Shown here piece after piece: positions 45,985 through 54,461 of a stretch of DNA of 64,000 bases. The translations under genes were made by a program, and so were the position numbers. Numbering within the stretch: the first letter of the stretch is position 1; each line of letters begins with the position of its first letter. Source of the DNA: Rhodobacterales bacterium (lineage in GTDB: Bacteria > Pseudomonadota > Alphaproteobacteria > Rhodobacterales > Rhodobacteraceae); NCBI GenBank assembly GCA_002748265.1, contig PDRY01000012.1:372001-436000 (forward strand). Direction: 5' to 3'. Below the pieces are notes generated by a model. The model made no database searches, was not told the origin of the DNA, and was given only the letters and a program-made list of their open reading frames with translations.

Positions 45985-47594
45985 GCGGCTCCCGGATCGG
46001 TGCGGGCGGGTTCGTCAAGCCACCCTTGCAGGATCTGAAGAGCATCATCCTGCCGCTCGTCAATCAACGTGCGCAACTTCGCCGTGGGGGTGTCCTCTTC
46101 GAGGCTGGCCATCGGCTCGAAGCCTCCGAACTCCAGTGCAGGGAGTGGAGCAAGCTCATCCGGCGCCGCAAGGGTGTCTTGCGGCAGGCCAAGCGGGGCG
46201 GGATCATCGACGGAGGGCGGAGCGCTCAACTGAGCGATATCCGCCCCAGCTGCGCTTCCCCGCACCATCAAGAGGGGCCGCATCACGAAAACACCCAGCA
46301 CAATTGCAACAATGGAGAAGGCGGCGAGCTGCGCGAGCTGGAGCGCGTCGACGGGCTGCGCCCACCCATCCGCCGCTATCGCTTCTGTCCCCGCAGTGGG
46401 CAGCGGCTCGAACGGCATCGTTTCAATGGTCAACGCGTCGCCGCGCTCTTCATCCAGGCCGACCGCAGACGCGACCAACGCGCGAAGCATGGCAAGCTCT
46501 TCCTCGGACCGGGGGGTCAGTTCGCTTGATCCGTCAGGCGCGCTTTCCTGAATATGGTTCAACAAAACCGCGACGCTGAGCCGCTTGATATCGCCGGGCG
46601 CGCGCTCAACCTCCCGCTGGACTTCGGACACCTCGAAATTGGTTCGCTCGCGCACTTGCGTGCTCTTGCGACCGCTTCCTGCGGCCTCTGCGGCGTCACC
46701 ATCGGGTAGATTGGATGCAACGGTAACGCTGCCCCCGGCTCCGTTGCTTTCTTCGCTCCGCTCCTCGCTCTCCGCGCTGATGGCCACGCGGCTGTCGGGG
46801 TCAAAGCGCCGCTCCGTCACGACTTCCCGTTCTGAAACGCGCTCCACCGAGACCTCAACCACCGCATTGCCCTGCCCCACCCGTGCACTGAGCAACCGCT
46901 CGACCCGCGCCTTAAGTTCCTGGCCAAGTTCACCCGTCCCAACACCCACAGCGCTATCTGCGGTGGAGACGAGACCATGCAGATCGTCGATGATCGATAC
47001 GTCCTCTGGCCCGAGGTTCGAGACCGAAGCCGAGACCAGATGCTGGAGCGCAAGGGCCTGGTCTTTGGTGAGCGGCATCGATTGTGTGGTCACCGTCACT
47101 GCGGCACTGCCGCTGACACCGCGTTGGAATGGCCGTGATGTCGCGGCGGAGATATGCACTCTGGCGGCCCGGATATGAGGCGCGGACACGATGGTACGCG
47201 CCAGTTCTCCCTCCTTTGCGCGCCAATAGGCTGCGTCAAACATCTGTGAGGTCGTGCCAAAGCCGGACAGCTCATCCAGCAGCTCATAGCCCTTCGCGCC
47301 CATCGCTGGCATGCCCTCGGCCGCCAGAGCCATGCGCAAGCGATCACGATCCCTTTGATCGACAAAAATCGCGCCGCCCCGGACTTCATGGGCCACAGAA
47401 CGCGCCTCCAACGCAGCAACGACCTGCCCCGCCGCCGCAGGATCAAGGCCGCTATACAGCAGCTCCATCGTCGGACTGCGCCCACGCCCCAGGGCGATAA
47501 GGGCGGCAAAAACGACCAAGGTGGCCGCCGCGATGATCAGCTTCTTCCGCACGTCCAACGCAGCCCAAGTCGCAGACAGGTTTTGCACACTCAT
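45981..47594 (-). CDS. fliF: Flagellar MS-ring protein FliF
   Basis: FliF forms the MS-ring in the inner membrane. In the 537-residue product the first membrane helix is at about 18-36, ring-building motifs follow (YSGLDPAAAGQVVAALEARSVAHEV; GTTSQMFDAAYWRAKEGELARTI; AARVHISAATSRPFQR), then a low-complexity periplasmic section around 265-320, a second helix (about 424-443) and a cytoplasmic tail ending AKLRTLIDERQDDALQILQGWLDE, the region that in other species binds FliG. It is first in fliF-H-N-P and diverges from fliL with a CtrA box between them. Confidence 0.95.
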   Translation of the reverse strand: MSVQNLSATWAALDVRKKLIIAAATLVVFAALIALGRGRSPTMELLYSGLDPAAAGQVVAALEARSVAHEVRGGAIFVDQRDRDRLRMALAAEGMPAMGAKGYELLDELSGFGTTSQMFDAAYWRAKEGELARTIVSAPHIRAARVHISAATSRPFQRGVSGSAAVTVTTQSMPLTKDQALALQHLVSASVSNLGPEDVSIIDDLHGLVSTADSAVGVGTGELGQELKARVERLLSARVGQGNAVVEVSVERVSEREVVTERRFDPDSRVAISAESEERSEESNGAGGSVTVASNLPDGDAAEAAGSGRKSTQVRERTNFEVSEVQREVERAPGDIKRLSVAVLLNHIQESAPDGSSELTPRSEEELAMLRALVASAVGLDEERGDALTIETMPFEPLPTAGTEAIAADGWAQPVDALQLAQLAAFSIVAIVLGVFVMRPLLMVRGSAAGADIAQLSAPPSVDDPAPLGLPQDTLAAPDELAPLPALEFGGFEPMASLEEDTPTAKLRTLIDERQDDALQILQGWLDEPARTDPGAA

Positions 47595-47648
47595 ATCTTT
47601 CCTCGCAGGCGTTCTGCCGCTTCAGGAAGTAGTCATCTCTGATCCTTC

Positions 47649-47678
47649 TTAAGAATCGGTTAGCTCCATCGCTCTAAT
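47649..47678 (+). promoter_or_regulatory. CtrA box with embedded GANTC site and -10 element (fliL/fliF)
   Basis: TTAA-GAATCGG-TTAG (47649-47663) matches TTAA-N7-TTAA at 7 of 8 positions, and its spacer contains the CcrM site GAATC (47653-47657). TCTAAT at 47673-47678 is a good -10 for fliL; the box then covers the -35 position, the usual geometry of CtrA-activated promoters. fliL starts at 47712. The box may also serve fliF on the other strand. Confidence 0.6.
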
Positions 47679-47711
47679 CAGGGTCTCGACCATCAAAGTG
47701 TGGAGACAGTG

Positions 47712-48212
47712 ATGACCGAAGCGTCAGCCCCCCCAGAAGAGACCCCGAAAAAGGGCTCCAAGCCTCTGATTTTTCTAAGCCTCGCCCTGGCGATCGGATG
47801 TGCCGCTGGCGGTTTTGCTGCCGTGAAGTTCGGGCTTCTGGACGGAATCCTGGGGGCCGAATCGGCCAGCGAGCAAGGACAGACACATGCCCCGCATAGT
47901 GACAGCGGAGCCGACACCTCCTTCGTGGAAGTACCGCCTGTCATGGTCAACCTTCCCAATGAGAGCGGCCATCACATCCTGCGCTTTGCGGTCCAACTCG
48001 AGGTCGAGCCGAGCGCCGCGCATGACGTCGAGGATCTCATGCCGCGGATCGTCGACATGATGAACCAGTACCTCAGGGCCGTAGATGTGCCCTTGCTGGA
48101 AGAACAACACGCCACGCTCATGGTTCGAAGCCATCTTCTGGCCCGCATCCGGCTCATCGTCGGTGACCAGGCCGTCCGTGATGTCCTGATCCAAGAATTC
48201 CTGCTGAACTGA
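47712..48212 (+). CDS. fliL: Flagellar basal-body protein FliL
   Basis: FliL surrounds the stator units and supports motor function. The 166-residue product has a short cytoplasmic start, one membrane helix (about 19-40, LIFLSLALAIGCAAGGFAAVKFG), and a periplasmic stomatin-like domain with FVEVPPVMVNLPNESGHHILRFAVQLEV and ending LIVGDQAVRDVLIQEFLLN, the FliL-typical tail. GGAG at 47702-47705 supports the ATG at 47712 over the in-frame GTG at 47700. It heads an operon with the two following genes and probably motA. Confidence 0.92.
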   Translation: MTEASAPPEETPKKGSKPLIFLSLALAIGCAAGGFAAVKFGLLDGILGAESASEQGQTHAPHSDSGADTSFVEVPPVMVNLPNESGHHILRFAVQLEVEPSAAHDVEDLMPRIVDMMNQYLRAVDVPLLEEQHATLMVRSHLLARIRLIVGDQAVRDVLIQEFLLN

Positions 48213-48221
48213 AGAGCCAAT

Positions 48222-48536
48222 ATGTCCCTGATATCCGATCTATTTCTTTTTGCGGCAGCGCTCGGCGCGGGCGTTTACTGCTTTATCCTTTCCCGACGGC
48301 TACGCGCTTTGGGCGACCTGCAAAACGGAATCGGAGGCGCGATCGCCTCCCTCTCGCGCGAGGTTGAGGACCTAACAAAAGTCCTGGAGACGACCAAAAA
48401 CGCCGCCAATACCGTCAGCGTAGGTTCAGAGGACCGGGTGAAACGCTCGGAGGCGGCAGCGCGCCAACTGGAGCTGCTGCTTGCCTCGATGCATGATCTC
48501 GAAACACCGGATCAGACGGCCCGGGAGGCGGACTGA
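48222..48536 (+). CDS. Small membrane-anchored coiled-coil protein of the flagellar operon
   Basis: The 104-residue product has one N-terminal membrane helix (about 3-24), then RRLRALGDLQNGIGGAIASLSREVEDLTKVLETTKNAA, a likely coiled coil facing the cytoplasm, and a polar tail. Similar small proteins lie between fliL and the MotE-like gene in other alphaproteobacterial flagellar clusters and I recall them as DUF6468, but I cannot verify the family here. It starts 9 bases after fliL and ends 3 bases before the next gene. A role in motor assembly is inferred only from position. Confidence 0.7.
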   Translation: MSLISDLFLFAAALGAGVYCFILSRRLRALGDLQNGIGGAIASLSREVEDLTKVLETTKNAANTVSVGSEDRVKRSEAAARQLELLLASMHDLETPDQTAREAD

Positions 48537-48539
48537 GCC

Positions 48540-49094
48540 ATGCGCCAAACGCCCACCCTCCTTGTTCTAGCATCAATGTTTCTGACGGCGGCGACACTCA
48601 AAGGCATCGGCGGCGCGGCCGCTGCACTTGATGTCACCACGGACGACACACAAACGCAAATCGACTGCCTCCCCGACACGACACCTGCAGCGCTTTCCCA
48701 AGCGCTGCAGGACCGAGAACAAGCCGTCTCCGCCAGGGAGGCCGCCCTGACAGAGCAGCAGTCCCGGATTGATCGGTCCAAAGAACAGCTCGAGGCGCAA
48801 TTGATCATGCTGCAAGAGGCAGAGGCCGAAATGCGATCATCGCTCGCGATCGCTGAGCGGGGTGCACAGGACGACCTCGAACGCCTTACGCGGATGTATG
48901 AGGCCATGGATCCAGAGCAGGCCGGGAGGCTGTTCACGCAAATGGACCCAGCCTTCGCCGCAGAGTTCCTCGCACGCATGTCCTCCCCGGCGGCGGCAGG
49001 CGTGTTGGCAAGCCTGGAACCCGACCACGCCTACGCCATGAGCGTTTATATCGCCGGGCGGAATGTCGGAGGAGAGCCCGGGCCGCGAGATTGA
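48540..49094 (+). CDS. MotE-like protein (coiled coil plus MgtE-N-like domain)
   Basis: The 184-residue product has an N-terminal hydrophobic segment that is a signal peptide or anchor (about 6-29), a coiled coil (about 55-110, rich in QALQDREQAVSAREAALTEQ heptads), and a C-terminal segment with LTRMYEAMDPEQAGRLFTQMDPAFAAEFLARM resembling the MgtE N-terminal/FliG-like repeats. This is the layout of MotE, the periplasmic chaperone of the stator-associated protein MotC in Sinorhizobium. It lies directly upstream of motA and of a large exported protein, so a similar chaperone-client pair is plausible. Confidence 0.75.
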   Translation: MRQTPTLLVLASMFLTAATLKGIGGAAAALDVTTDDTQTQIDCLPDTTPAALSQALQDREQAVSAREAALTEQQSRIDRSKEQLEAQLIMLQEAEAEMRSSLAIAERGAQDDLERLTRMYEAMDPEQAGRLFTQMDPAFAAEFLARMSSPAAAGVLASLEPDHAYAMSVYIAGRNVGGEPGPRD

Positions 49095-49114
49095 GAGCAC
49101 GTAGAGAAGCTTTC

Positions 49115-49122
49115 TTAACCAT
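49115..49122 (+). promoter_or_regulatory. CtrA half-site upstream of motA
   Basis: TTAACCAT is the well-known CtrA half-site sequence. It lies in the 75-base gap between the MotE-like gene and motA, 48-55 bases upstream of the motA start. A second half at the proper spacing is not seen. Confidence 0.35.
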
Positions 49123-49169
49123 CCGCGTGCAACCAAGACGAACGCTCACTGACCAACGGGGGCCCCCAC

Positions 49170-50036
49170 GTGATCGGCATCATCGGAATAGTACTGATCT
49201 TCGCCATGGTTTTCGGCGGTTATCTGCTCGCTGGGGGCAAGATGGCGATCATTGTCAAATCGCTCCCGTTCGAAATGATGATGATCGGTGGCGCGGCAGC
49301 AGGTGCTTTCGCCATCTCCAACGATATCTCCGTGATCAAGCACACAGCAAAAGATCTCGGAAAAGTCTTCAAGGGCGCAAGATGGAAGCCCGACGATTAT
49401 AGGGACCTGCTTTGCCTGCTCTTCCTCCTCATCAAGATCGCGCGCTCCAACCCGGTCAAGCTTGAGGAACATATCGAAGACCCGCAGGCGAGCCCGATCT
49501 TCAATGACTTCCCCCGGCTCCTTGCCGACAAGGAAGCAATGGATCTGATTTGCGACACGTTGCGGTCTGCTTCCATGAATTTCGACGATCCCCACCAGGT
49601 AGAGGTCGTCCTGGAAAACAGGATCGACGAATCGATCGAGCACCGTCTTCACACCTCCCACGCGCTGCAGACCGTCGCTGATGGCCTGCCTGCGCTTGGG
49701 ATCGTCGCGGCTGTGCTTGGCGTCATCAAGACGATGGGATCCATTGATCAGCCCCCAGAAGTGCTGGGCAAGCTCATCGGTGGCGCTCTGGTCGGGACCT
49801 TCCTCGGCGTTTTCTTGGCCTATGGGCTCGTCGGGCCGTTTGCATCAAAGATCAAAGCGGTTGTCGATGAAGAGGCGCATTTCTACCGCCTGATCCGCGA
49901 GGTCCTGATCGCAAATCTCCACCGCCACGCCCCGAACGTCTGCATTGAAGTCGGCCGCCAGAACACGCCTCACGCGCTTCGACCCACCTTTCCCGATCTC
50001 GAAGAAGCGCTACGCGAACTTCGGAAGGAGGCATAA
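49170..50036 (+). CDS. motA: MotA, flagellar stator protein
   Basis: MotA forms the torque-generating pentamer around MotB. The 288-residue product has four membrane helices (about 2-20, 31-50, 170-190, 200-222). It contains GGKMAIIVKSLPFEMMMIGGAAAGAF, the cytoplasmic loop EEHIEDPQASPIFNDFP, and GLPALGIVAAVLGVIKTMGSIDQPPEVLGKLIGGALVGTFLGVFLAYGLVGPF, the conserved proton-channel half. The start is a GTG. The stop overlaps the next gene by one base (TAATG). motB lies separately at 29818. Confidence 0.96.
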   Translation: MIGIIGIVLIFAMVFGGYLLAGGKMAIIVKSLPFEMMMIGGAAAGAFAISNDISVIKHTAKDLGKVFKGARWKPDDYRDLLCLLFLLIKIARSNPVKLEEHIEDPQASPIFNDFPRLLADKEAMDLICDTLRSASMNFDDPHQVEVVLENRIDESIEHRLHTSHALQTVADGLPALGIVAAVLGVIKTMGSIDQPPEVLGKLIGGALVGTFLGVFLAYGLVGPFASKIKAVVDEEAHFYRLIREVLIANLHRHAPNVCIEVGRQNTPHALRPTFPDLEEALRELRKEA

Positions 50037-51706
50037 TGCGTTCTTTGCTAATTGCGGCTTCCCTGACCGTCGCCCCGGTCCTGTGCGCCGCGAATGATAT
50101 TGAGGTCTCAGGTGGCCAGCATGACGGGTTCGTGCGGCTGTTCCTTGCGCCATCCGCCCGTAACGGAGCATGGGACAGCGATGGGGAGAGCGGGCAGATC
50201 ATCATCACTCACAGCGCCCCTGGCGCGCGATACGATCTGTCCGCGACCTTTGCACGAATTGGCACAGACGTCGTCACCAATGTGACCAACGGCGGGTCGG
50301 GAAGGCTGGTTATCGCGACCGCCTGTGATTGCGCACATAGGCTCGTCACGCGATCGGATGGCAGCGCTTATGTCGACATCCTGGAGGATATAGCAGAGGA
50401 TCATCCGTCCCGCGTTCGGCCGAGGCTTCGTCCGGTTTCGCAGTTGGCCGCAGAGGCTGCGGCGCCAGAGCCCGCATTGCCGTCTCCTGATGTTCTTAGT
50501 GAAATCAGTGAAATGGAACGGACATTGAGAGCGTCCATCACGACAGGCATAGAACAGCGCCTGCTTCTCGGCGCGGTTTCTCGGGAAGATCCCGTCCTGG
50601 AAGACCGGGAAGCGGTCGAAAAGGGCTCGCGTGAAGACATCTGCTTTCCTGCTGAGATGTACTCCTTTCTCGACGAGCACAGCGCGCCCCAAGCGAACAC
50701 CTCCGGCTCGACCACGTTCGACGTTCTGGAAGGCATGCCGAGCGACACCGCGCTGATCGCCATGTCCCGCGATGAAATCAGATCCGGTCGTGGTTTCGAG
50801 GCAAGGGCAATCGCGCGGGCCGTCGCTGAGCCCTCTGTCGAAGCCGCATTCTTGACCAGTCTCGCCTCGATCATCGAAGACGTCGACGCCCCACAGGCTA
50901 TGCGGCAGCACTGCAGAGGCAACTCCTTGCTCTGGTCACAGCTCGCCGATCCCAAGCCGTCCAACTTGACCGAGCCAGACGCAAAGTCGCTCTTCGAAGC
51001 AACGCTCCTCCTGCCGCGCCCGATCCTGTCTCTGATCGCTCCGCGCGTCGTGGCGCTCCTCGCCGATGCGCAGTTCAAAGATCTGTCACAGCAACTCCGC
51101 GCTTCAGCGCCGAGCAAGGCGTTGGCTTTCGAGGGGGCAATGTGGGCCGCATCCTCGGTTGAGCTCGAAGCCGATCAGACGACACGCAGTGCCGACAAGT
51201 CTTCTGAAGACCTTGCCTTTCCCCTGTCGGACTCGCTCGCTTATGAGAACCGCAGCAGTAATAGAGGGAAGGCTGTAGAAACGGATCGTTTCGATGCTTT
51301 ACTGGAGCATGGCGACTATGCCGCCGCGCGAGAGGTACTCGATCGCTCCACTCCCACCGAAGGAGCGCCGATTGCGCGCATATCTCGTCTTGCAAACGCT
51401 GTGACCCGCGACGCCGACGACACGACATTCCTGACTTACAGTTTCGAGCTTACTCCCGACGAACTGAACATCCGGGCCCGCGACAAAGTCGCCGCGCGCC
51501 TGGACACCTTGGGGTTTCACACCCAGTCGAACGAGTGGCGCGGGACGGCGCCAGTCATCGTGGCAGAGCCAACGCCTGAGCCAGCTTTCACTGCGGGGGT
51601 CCAGTTAGAGAGCGTCTCCCCGGACACTGCCATCTCGCGTGCGCACGACGCGCTAGCAGCCGCGGAGCGCGTCCGTATCGATGCGTTCTCTGTGCTCGAG
51701 CAGTAG
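50036..51706 (+). CDS. Large exported protein of unknown function in the motA operon
   Basis: I do not recognise a family. The 556-residue product has a signal peptide (about 1-19, ending VLCAAN; no lipobox). The first part (about 20-115) is beta-rich, GGQHDGFVRLFLAPS and IIITHSAPGARYDLSATFARIGTDVVTN, resembling AMIN-like beta domains of exported proteins. A Pro/Ala linker (about 130-150) leads to a long helical section (about 225-470) with a repeat-like style, then an Ala/Glu-rich C-terminus. It is translationally coupled to motA and follows a MotE-like gene, so it could be a MotC-type periplasmic stator partner; this is inference from context only. A lytic transglycosylase gene follows. Confidence 0.65.
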   Translation: MRSLLIAASLTVAPVLCAANDIEVSGGQHDGFVRLFLAPSARNGAWDSDGESGQIIITHSAPGARYDLSATFARIGTDVVTNVTNGGSGRLVIATACDCAHRLVTRSDGSAYVDILEDIAEDHPSRVRPRLRPVSQLAAEAAAPEPALPSPDVLSEISEMERTLRASITTGIEQRLLLGAVSREDPVLEDREAVEKGSREDICFPAEMYSFLDEHSAPQANTSGSTTFDVLEGMPSDTALIAMSRDEIRSGRGFEARAIARAVAEPSVEAAFLTSLASIIEDVDAPQAMRQHCRGNSLLWSQLADPKPSNLTEPDAKSLFEATLLLPRPILSLIAPRVVALLADAQFKDLSQQLRASAPSKALAFEGAMWAASSVELEADQTTRSADKSSEDLAFPLSDSLAYENRSSNRGKAVETDRFDALLEHGDYAAAREVLDRSTPTEGAPIARISRLANAVTRDADDTTFLTYSFELTPDELNIRARDKVAARLDTLGFHTQSNEWRGTAPVIVAEPTPEPAFTAGVQLESVSPDTAISRAHDALAAAERVRIDAFSVLEQ

Positions 51707-51723
51707 TAGGACGAACGGGCCCA

Positions 51724-52386
51724 ATGTACCGCATCGATAGCACCCTCGTCGCCCTCCGAAGACTGCTCTTCGTCTGTCTCTGTCTCGCGACGGCACCGGC
51801 AATCAGCAGTAGCTCCGACTGCACGGAGGCGGCCTTCACGGCCTCTGAAGAATTCGGTGTGCCCACGGAGCTTCTCGCACGCATCGCGATGACGGAGAGC
51901 GGGTGGCGCGGCGCCCAAGGTTGGCCCTGGACAGTGAACGCCGGGGGCGAGGGCCACTATTTCGAGACCCGCAGCGATGCCGTTCGCTTCGCCTACGGCG
52001 CAATTCAACATGGGACGACAGGCATCGACATCGGCTGCTTTCAGATCAACACGCTCTGGCACGGTCAGCATTTCGAGTCGGTCGAAGAGATGTTTGATCC
52101 TCAGCGGAATGCCCGATACGCGGCCCGGTTCCTGCGCGACTTGCACGGCGAAACCGGTAGTTGGGAAACTGCGGTTGGATACTATCACTCCCGCGACGAA
52201 ACCCGTGCCCGCGCCTATCGCGACCGCGTTTTTTCGAAGAATCTCGCGCCGGAACAATCGGAGTCGGACCGGCAAGCGCGACAGGCACCCCCACGCACGG
52301 CTCCGTGGATGACGATCAACCCAGGGCACCCCTCGACGCGGAGCCCGGGATCACTTGTCGCCCTTCCCGCGTTGGGGAGCGGATGA
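51724..52386 (+). CDS. Exported lytic transglycosylase (SltF-like)
   Basis: The 220-residue product has a signal peptide (about 1-30) and a lysozyme-like SLT domain (about 33-165): LLARIAMTESGWRG with the catalytic Glu58, GIDIGCFQINTLWHG, ARYAARFLRDL and TAVGYYHS. The C-terminal tail (about 175-220) is Pro-rich and disordered. It cleaves peptidoglycan glycan strands. Its place between motility genes and flhA, with a 4-nt overlap to flhA, points to a role in opening the wall for the flagellar rod, as shown for SltF in Rhodobacter sphaeroides. Confidence 0.88.
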   Translation: MYRIDSTLVALRRLLFVCLCLATAPAISSSSDCTEAAFTASEEFGVPTELLARIAMTESGWRGAQGWPWTVNAGGEGHYFETRSDAVRFAYGAIQHGTTGIDIGCFQINTLWHGQHFESVEEMFDPQRNARYAARFLRDLHGETGSWETAVGYYHSRDETRARAYRDRVFSKNLAPEQSESDRQARQAPPRTAPWMTINPGHPSTRSPGSLVALPALGSG

Positions 52387-54461
52387 TGCCCCCTTTCATG
52401 AAATCCCTTCTTAACCCAACAGTCGCACTGGCCTTCGCCTTGATGGGCGTCATCGTGATGATGATCCTGCCCATGCCCGCCGTTGTGTTGGACATTGGAT
52501 TGGCGATATCGTTCGCCCTTGCGATCCTCATCTTCACGATCACGCTTTTCATCGAACGTCCGCTCGATTTTTCGGTGTTTCCAACGGTTTTGCTTGCCTC
52601 CCTGATGTTGCGCCTCGCGCTCAACGTGTCGTCGACAAAGCTGATCATCGGTCAAGGGCACACCGGAACTGCAGCCGCCGGTAATGTCATCGAAGGCTTT
52701 GCAGAGTTTGTGATGGGCGGAAGCGTGTTCCTAGGGCTGGTGGTCTTCGGCGTCCTGCTGATCGTCAACTTCGTCGTCATCAACAAAGGCGCCACGCGCA
52801 TGGCTGAGGTTGGCGCCCGCTTCGCTCTGGATGCGATGCCGGGCAAGCAACTCGCTATTGATGCAGACATGAGCGCCGGCGCCATCAGCCACGCCGACGC
52901 CGCAGAACGGCGAGCGCGCGAGCAGGCAGAAACGACGTTTTTCGGCTCTCTCGATGGGGCGTCCAAATTCGTCAAAGGCGACGCCATCGCAGGCCTACTG
53001 ATCACCGCGATGAACTTGGTCATGGGCCTGATCATGGGCACGCTGGTGCATGGCATGGCCTTTGGGGCGGCGCTTGAAACCTATGCCATCCTAACCGTCG
53101 GCGACGGACTGGTGAGCCAGATCCCCGCCGTCATTATCTCCATCGCATCGGCGCTTCTTCTTGCGCGGGGGGGCGCAACCGGCTCGACCGACACGGCACT
53201 GGTGACCCAACTGGGCGGACATCCCGTCGCCCTTGCCTCTGTGGCCGTGCTGATGGTGTTCTTCGCCTTCGTTCCCGGACTTCCCGTGCTGCCTTTCCTG
53301 CTCGGCGCAGGAGCGCTTGGCGGTTTCGCATGGCTCAGCCATCGCAATCAGGCAAAGGCGGTGCCGGAAACTGACACGACATCCGATGCCCCCCTTCCCG
53401 TCACATCGCTCGGCGATGTGCTTGATCTCGATGACATCCACCTGGAGTTCGCGCCGGATCTCGTCCCGATGGCGCTCGATGCCGCGACCGGCCTCGATGC
53501 CCGCATCTCGAACATGCGAAATCATGTCGCGACTGAATATGGCCTGATCTTGCCCGAAGTCCGCTTGACGGACACCTCGTCTCTGCCGCCGGGCACCTAT
53601 GTCATCCGCATCCAGGGGGTCGAGATGGCCCGCGACACGTTGCGCCCTGATCACGTGATGGCGCTTCTCAGCGATAACTCTGCAGCTGCACCTTCCGGCG
53701 AAGATGTCGCAGAGCCCGTCTACGGCGCGCAGGCCCGCTGGATTTTGCCCGAGCATCAAGAAGACGCCGCGCTAAGCGGGCTCACGACCGTCCAGCCTAG
53801 CGAAGTGCTGGCGACGCACCTTCTGGAAGTGATCAAGCGCAATTTCGGTCGGTTGATGTCGCTGCGTGCCCTCCGCCGGATCCTCGATGAGATGACCAAC
53901 CTGACCGATACACGGCGCGCAGACGCCAATCGGCGCATGCTGGATTCGCTGATCCCCGACAAGGTGCCGACAGAGTTCCTTCTTGCCGTGCTGAGGCTGC
54001 TTCTGGATGAGGGCGTATCCATCCGCAATATGACGCTCATCCTCGAAGCGGTTGCCGATAGCCGACAAACCGGAAGCCCCGTGGAAGCAGCGGCAGAGCA
54101 TGTGCGTCAAAGGCTCGGGTTTCAGACCGTCGCACGGCTGCGCCGAAGCGATGGGCTGCTGCCGCTGGTGCAGCTCGATACCGGGTGGGAAGACATTTTC
54201 ACCGCGCACCAAATCGGCCCCGATCATGCGATCAGCGATGTTGCTCTCCCTCCAGAGGAGTTCAACCGGCTTGCCGCAGCGATTTCGGAAACCCTCGACG
54301 CCACGGCCGAACAGGGACCCGCGGCGCTCATTACATCGTCCCGCAGGCGCCGGTTCCTGCGCACGGTGGTCGTCGCCAAGGGATTGTCGACCCCGGTGCT
54401 ATCCTTCGAAGAGCTCGGACCAGAAAGCCGCCCCGCGCTTTTGGGAACGGTCGCAGCATGA
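52383..54461 (+). CDS. flhA: Flagellar export gate protein FlhA
   Basis: FlhA is the largest export-gate component and forms the nonameric cytoplasmic ring. The 692-residue product has an N-terminal membrane half (about 10-320) with IERPLDFSVFPTVLLASLMLRLALNVSSTKLII, the FHIPEP region VINKGATRMAEVGARFALDAMPGKQLAIDADMSAG, and GDGLVSQIPAVIISIASALLL. The C-terminal cytoplasmic half has HLLEVIKRNFGRLMSLRALRRILDEM. Two adjacent ATG codons exist (52383, 52386); the first overlaps the transglycosylase stop. A longer upstream frame is rejected. Confidence 0.97.
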   Translation: MMPPFMKSLLNPTVALAFALMGVIVMMILPMPAVVLDIGLAISFALAILIFTITLFIERPLDFSVFPTVLLASLMLRLALNVSSTKLIIGQGHTGTAAAGNVIEGFAEFVMGGSVFLGLVVFGVLLIVNFVVINKGATRMAEVGARFALDAMPGKQLAIDADMSAGAISHADAAERRAREQAETTFFGSLDGASKFVKGDAIAGLLITAMNLVMGLIMGTLVHGMAFGAALETYAILTVGDGLVSQIPAVIISIASALLLARGGATGSTDTALVTQLGGHPVALASVAVLMVFFAFVPGLPVLPFLLGAGALGGFAWLSHRNQAKAVPETDTTSDAPLPVTSLGDVLDLDDIHLEFAPDLVPMALDAATGLDARISNMRNHVATEYGLILPEVRLTDTSSLPPGTYVIRIQGVEMARDTLRPDHVMALLSDNSAAAPSGEDVAEPVYGAQARWILPEHQEDAALSGLTTVQPSEVLATHLLEVIKRNFGRLMSLRALRRILDEMTNLTDTRRADANRRMLDSLIPDKVPTEFLLAVLRLLLDEGVSIRNMTLILEAVADSRQTGSPVEAAAEHVRQRLGFQTVARLRRSDGLLPLVQLDTGWEDIFTAHQIGPDHAISDVALPPEEFNRLAAAISETLDATAEQGPAALITSSRRRRFLRTVVVAKGLSTPVLSFEELGPESRPALLGTVAA

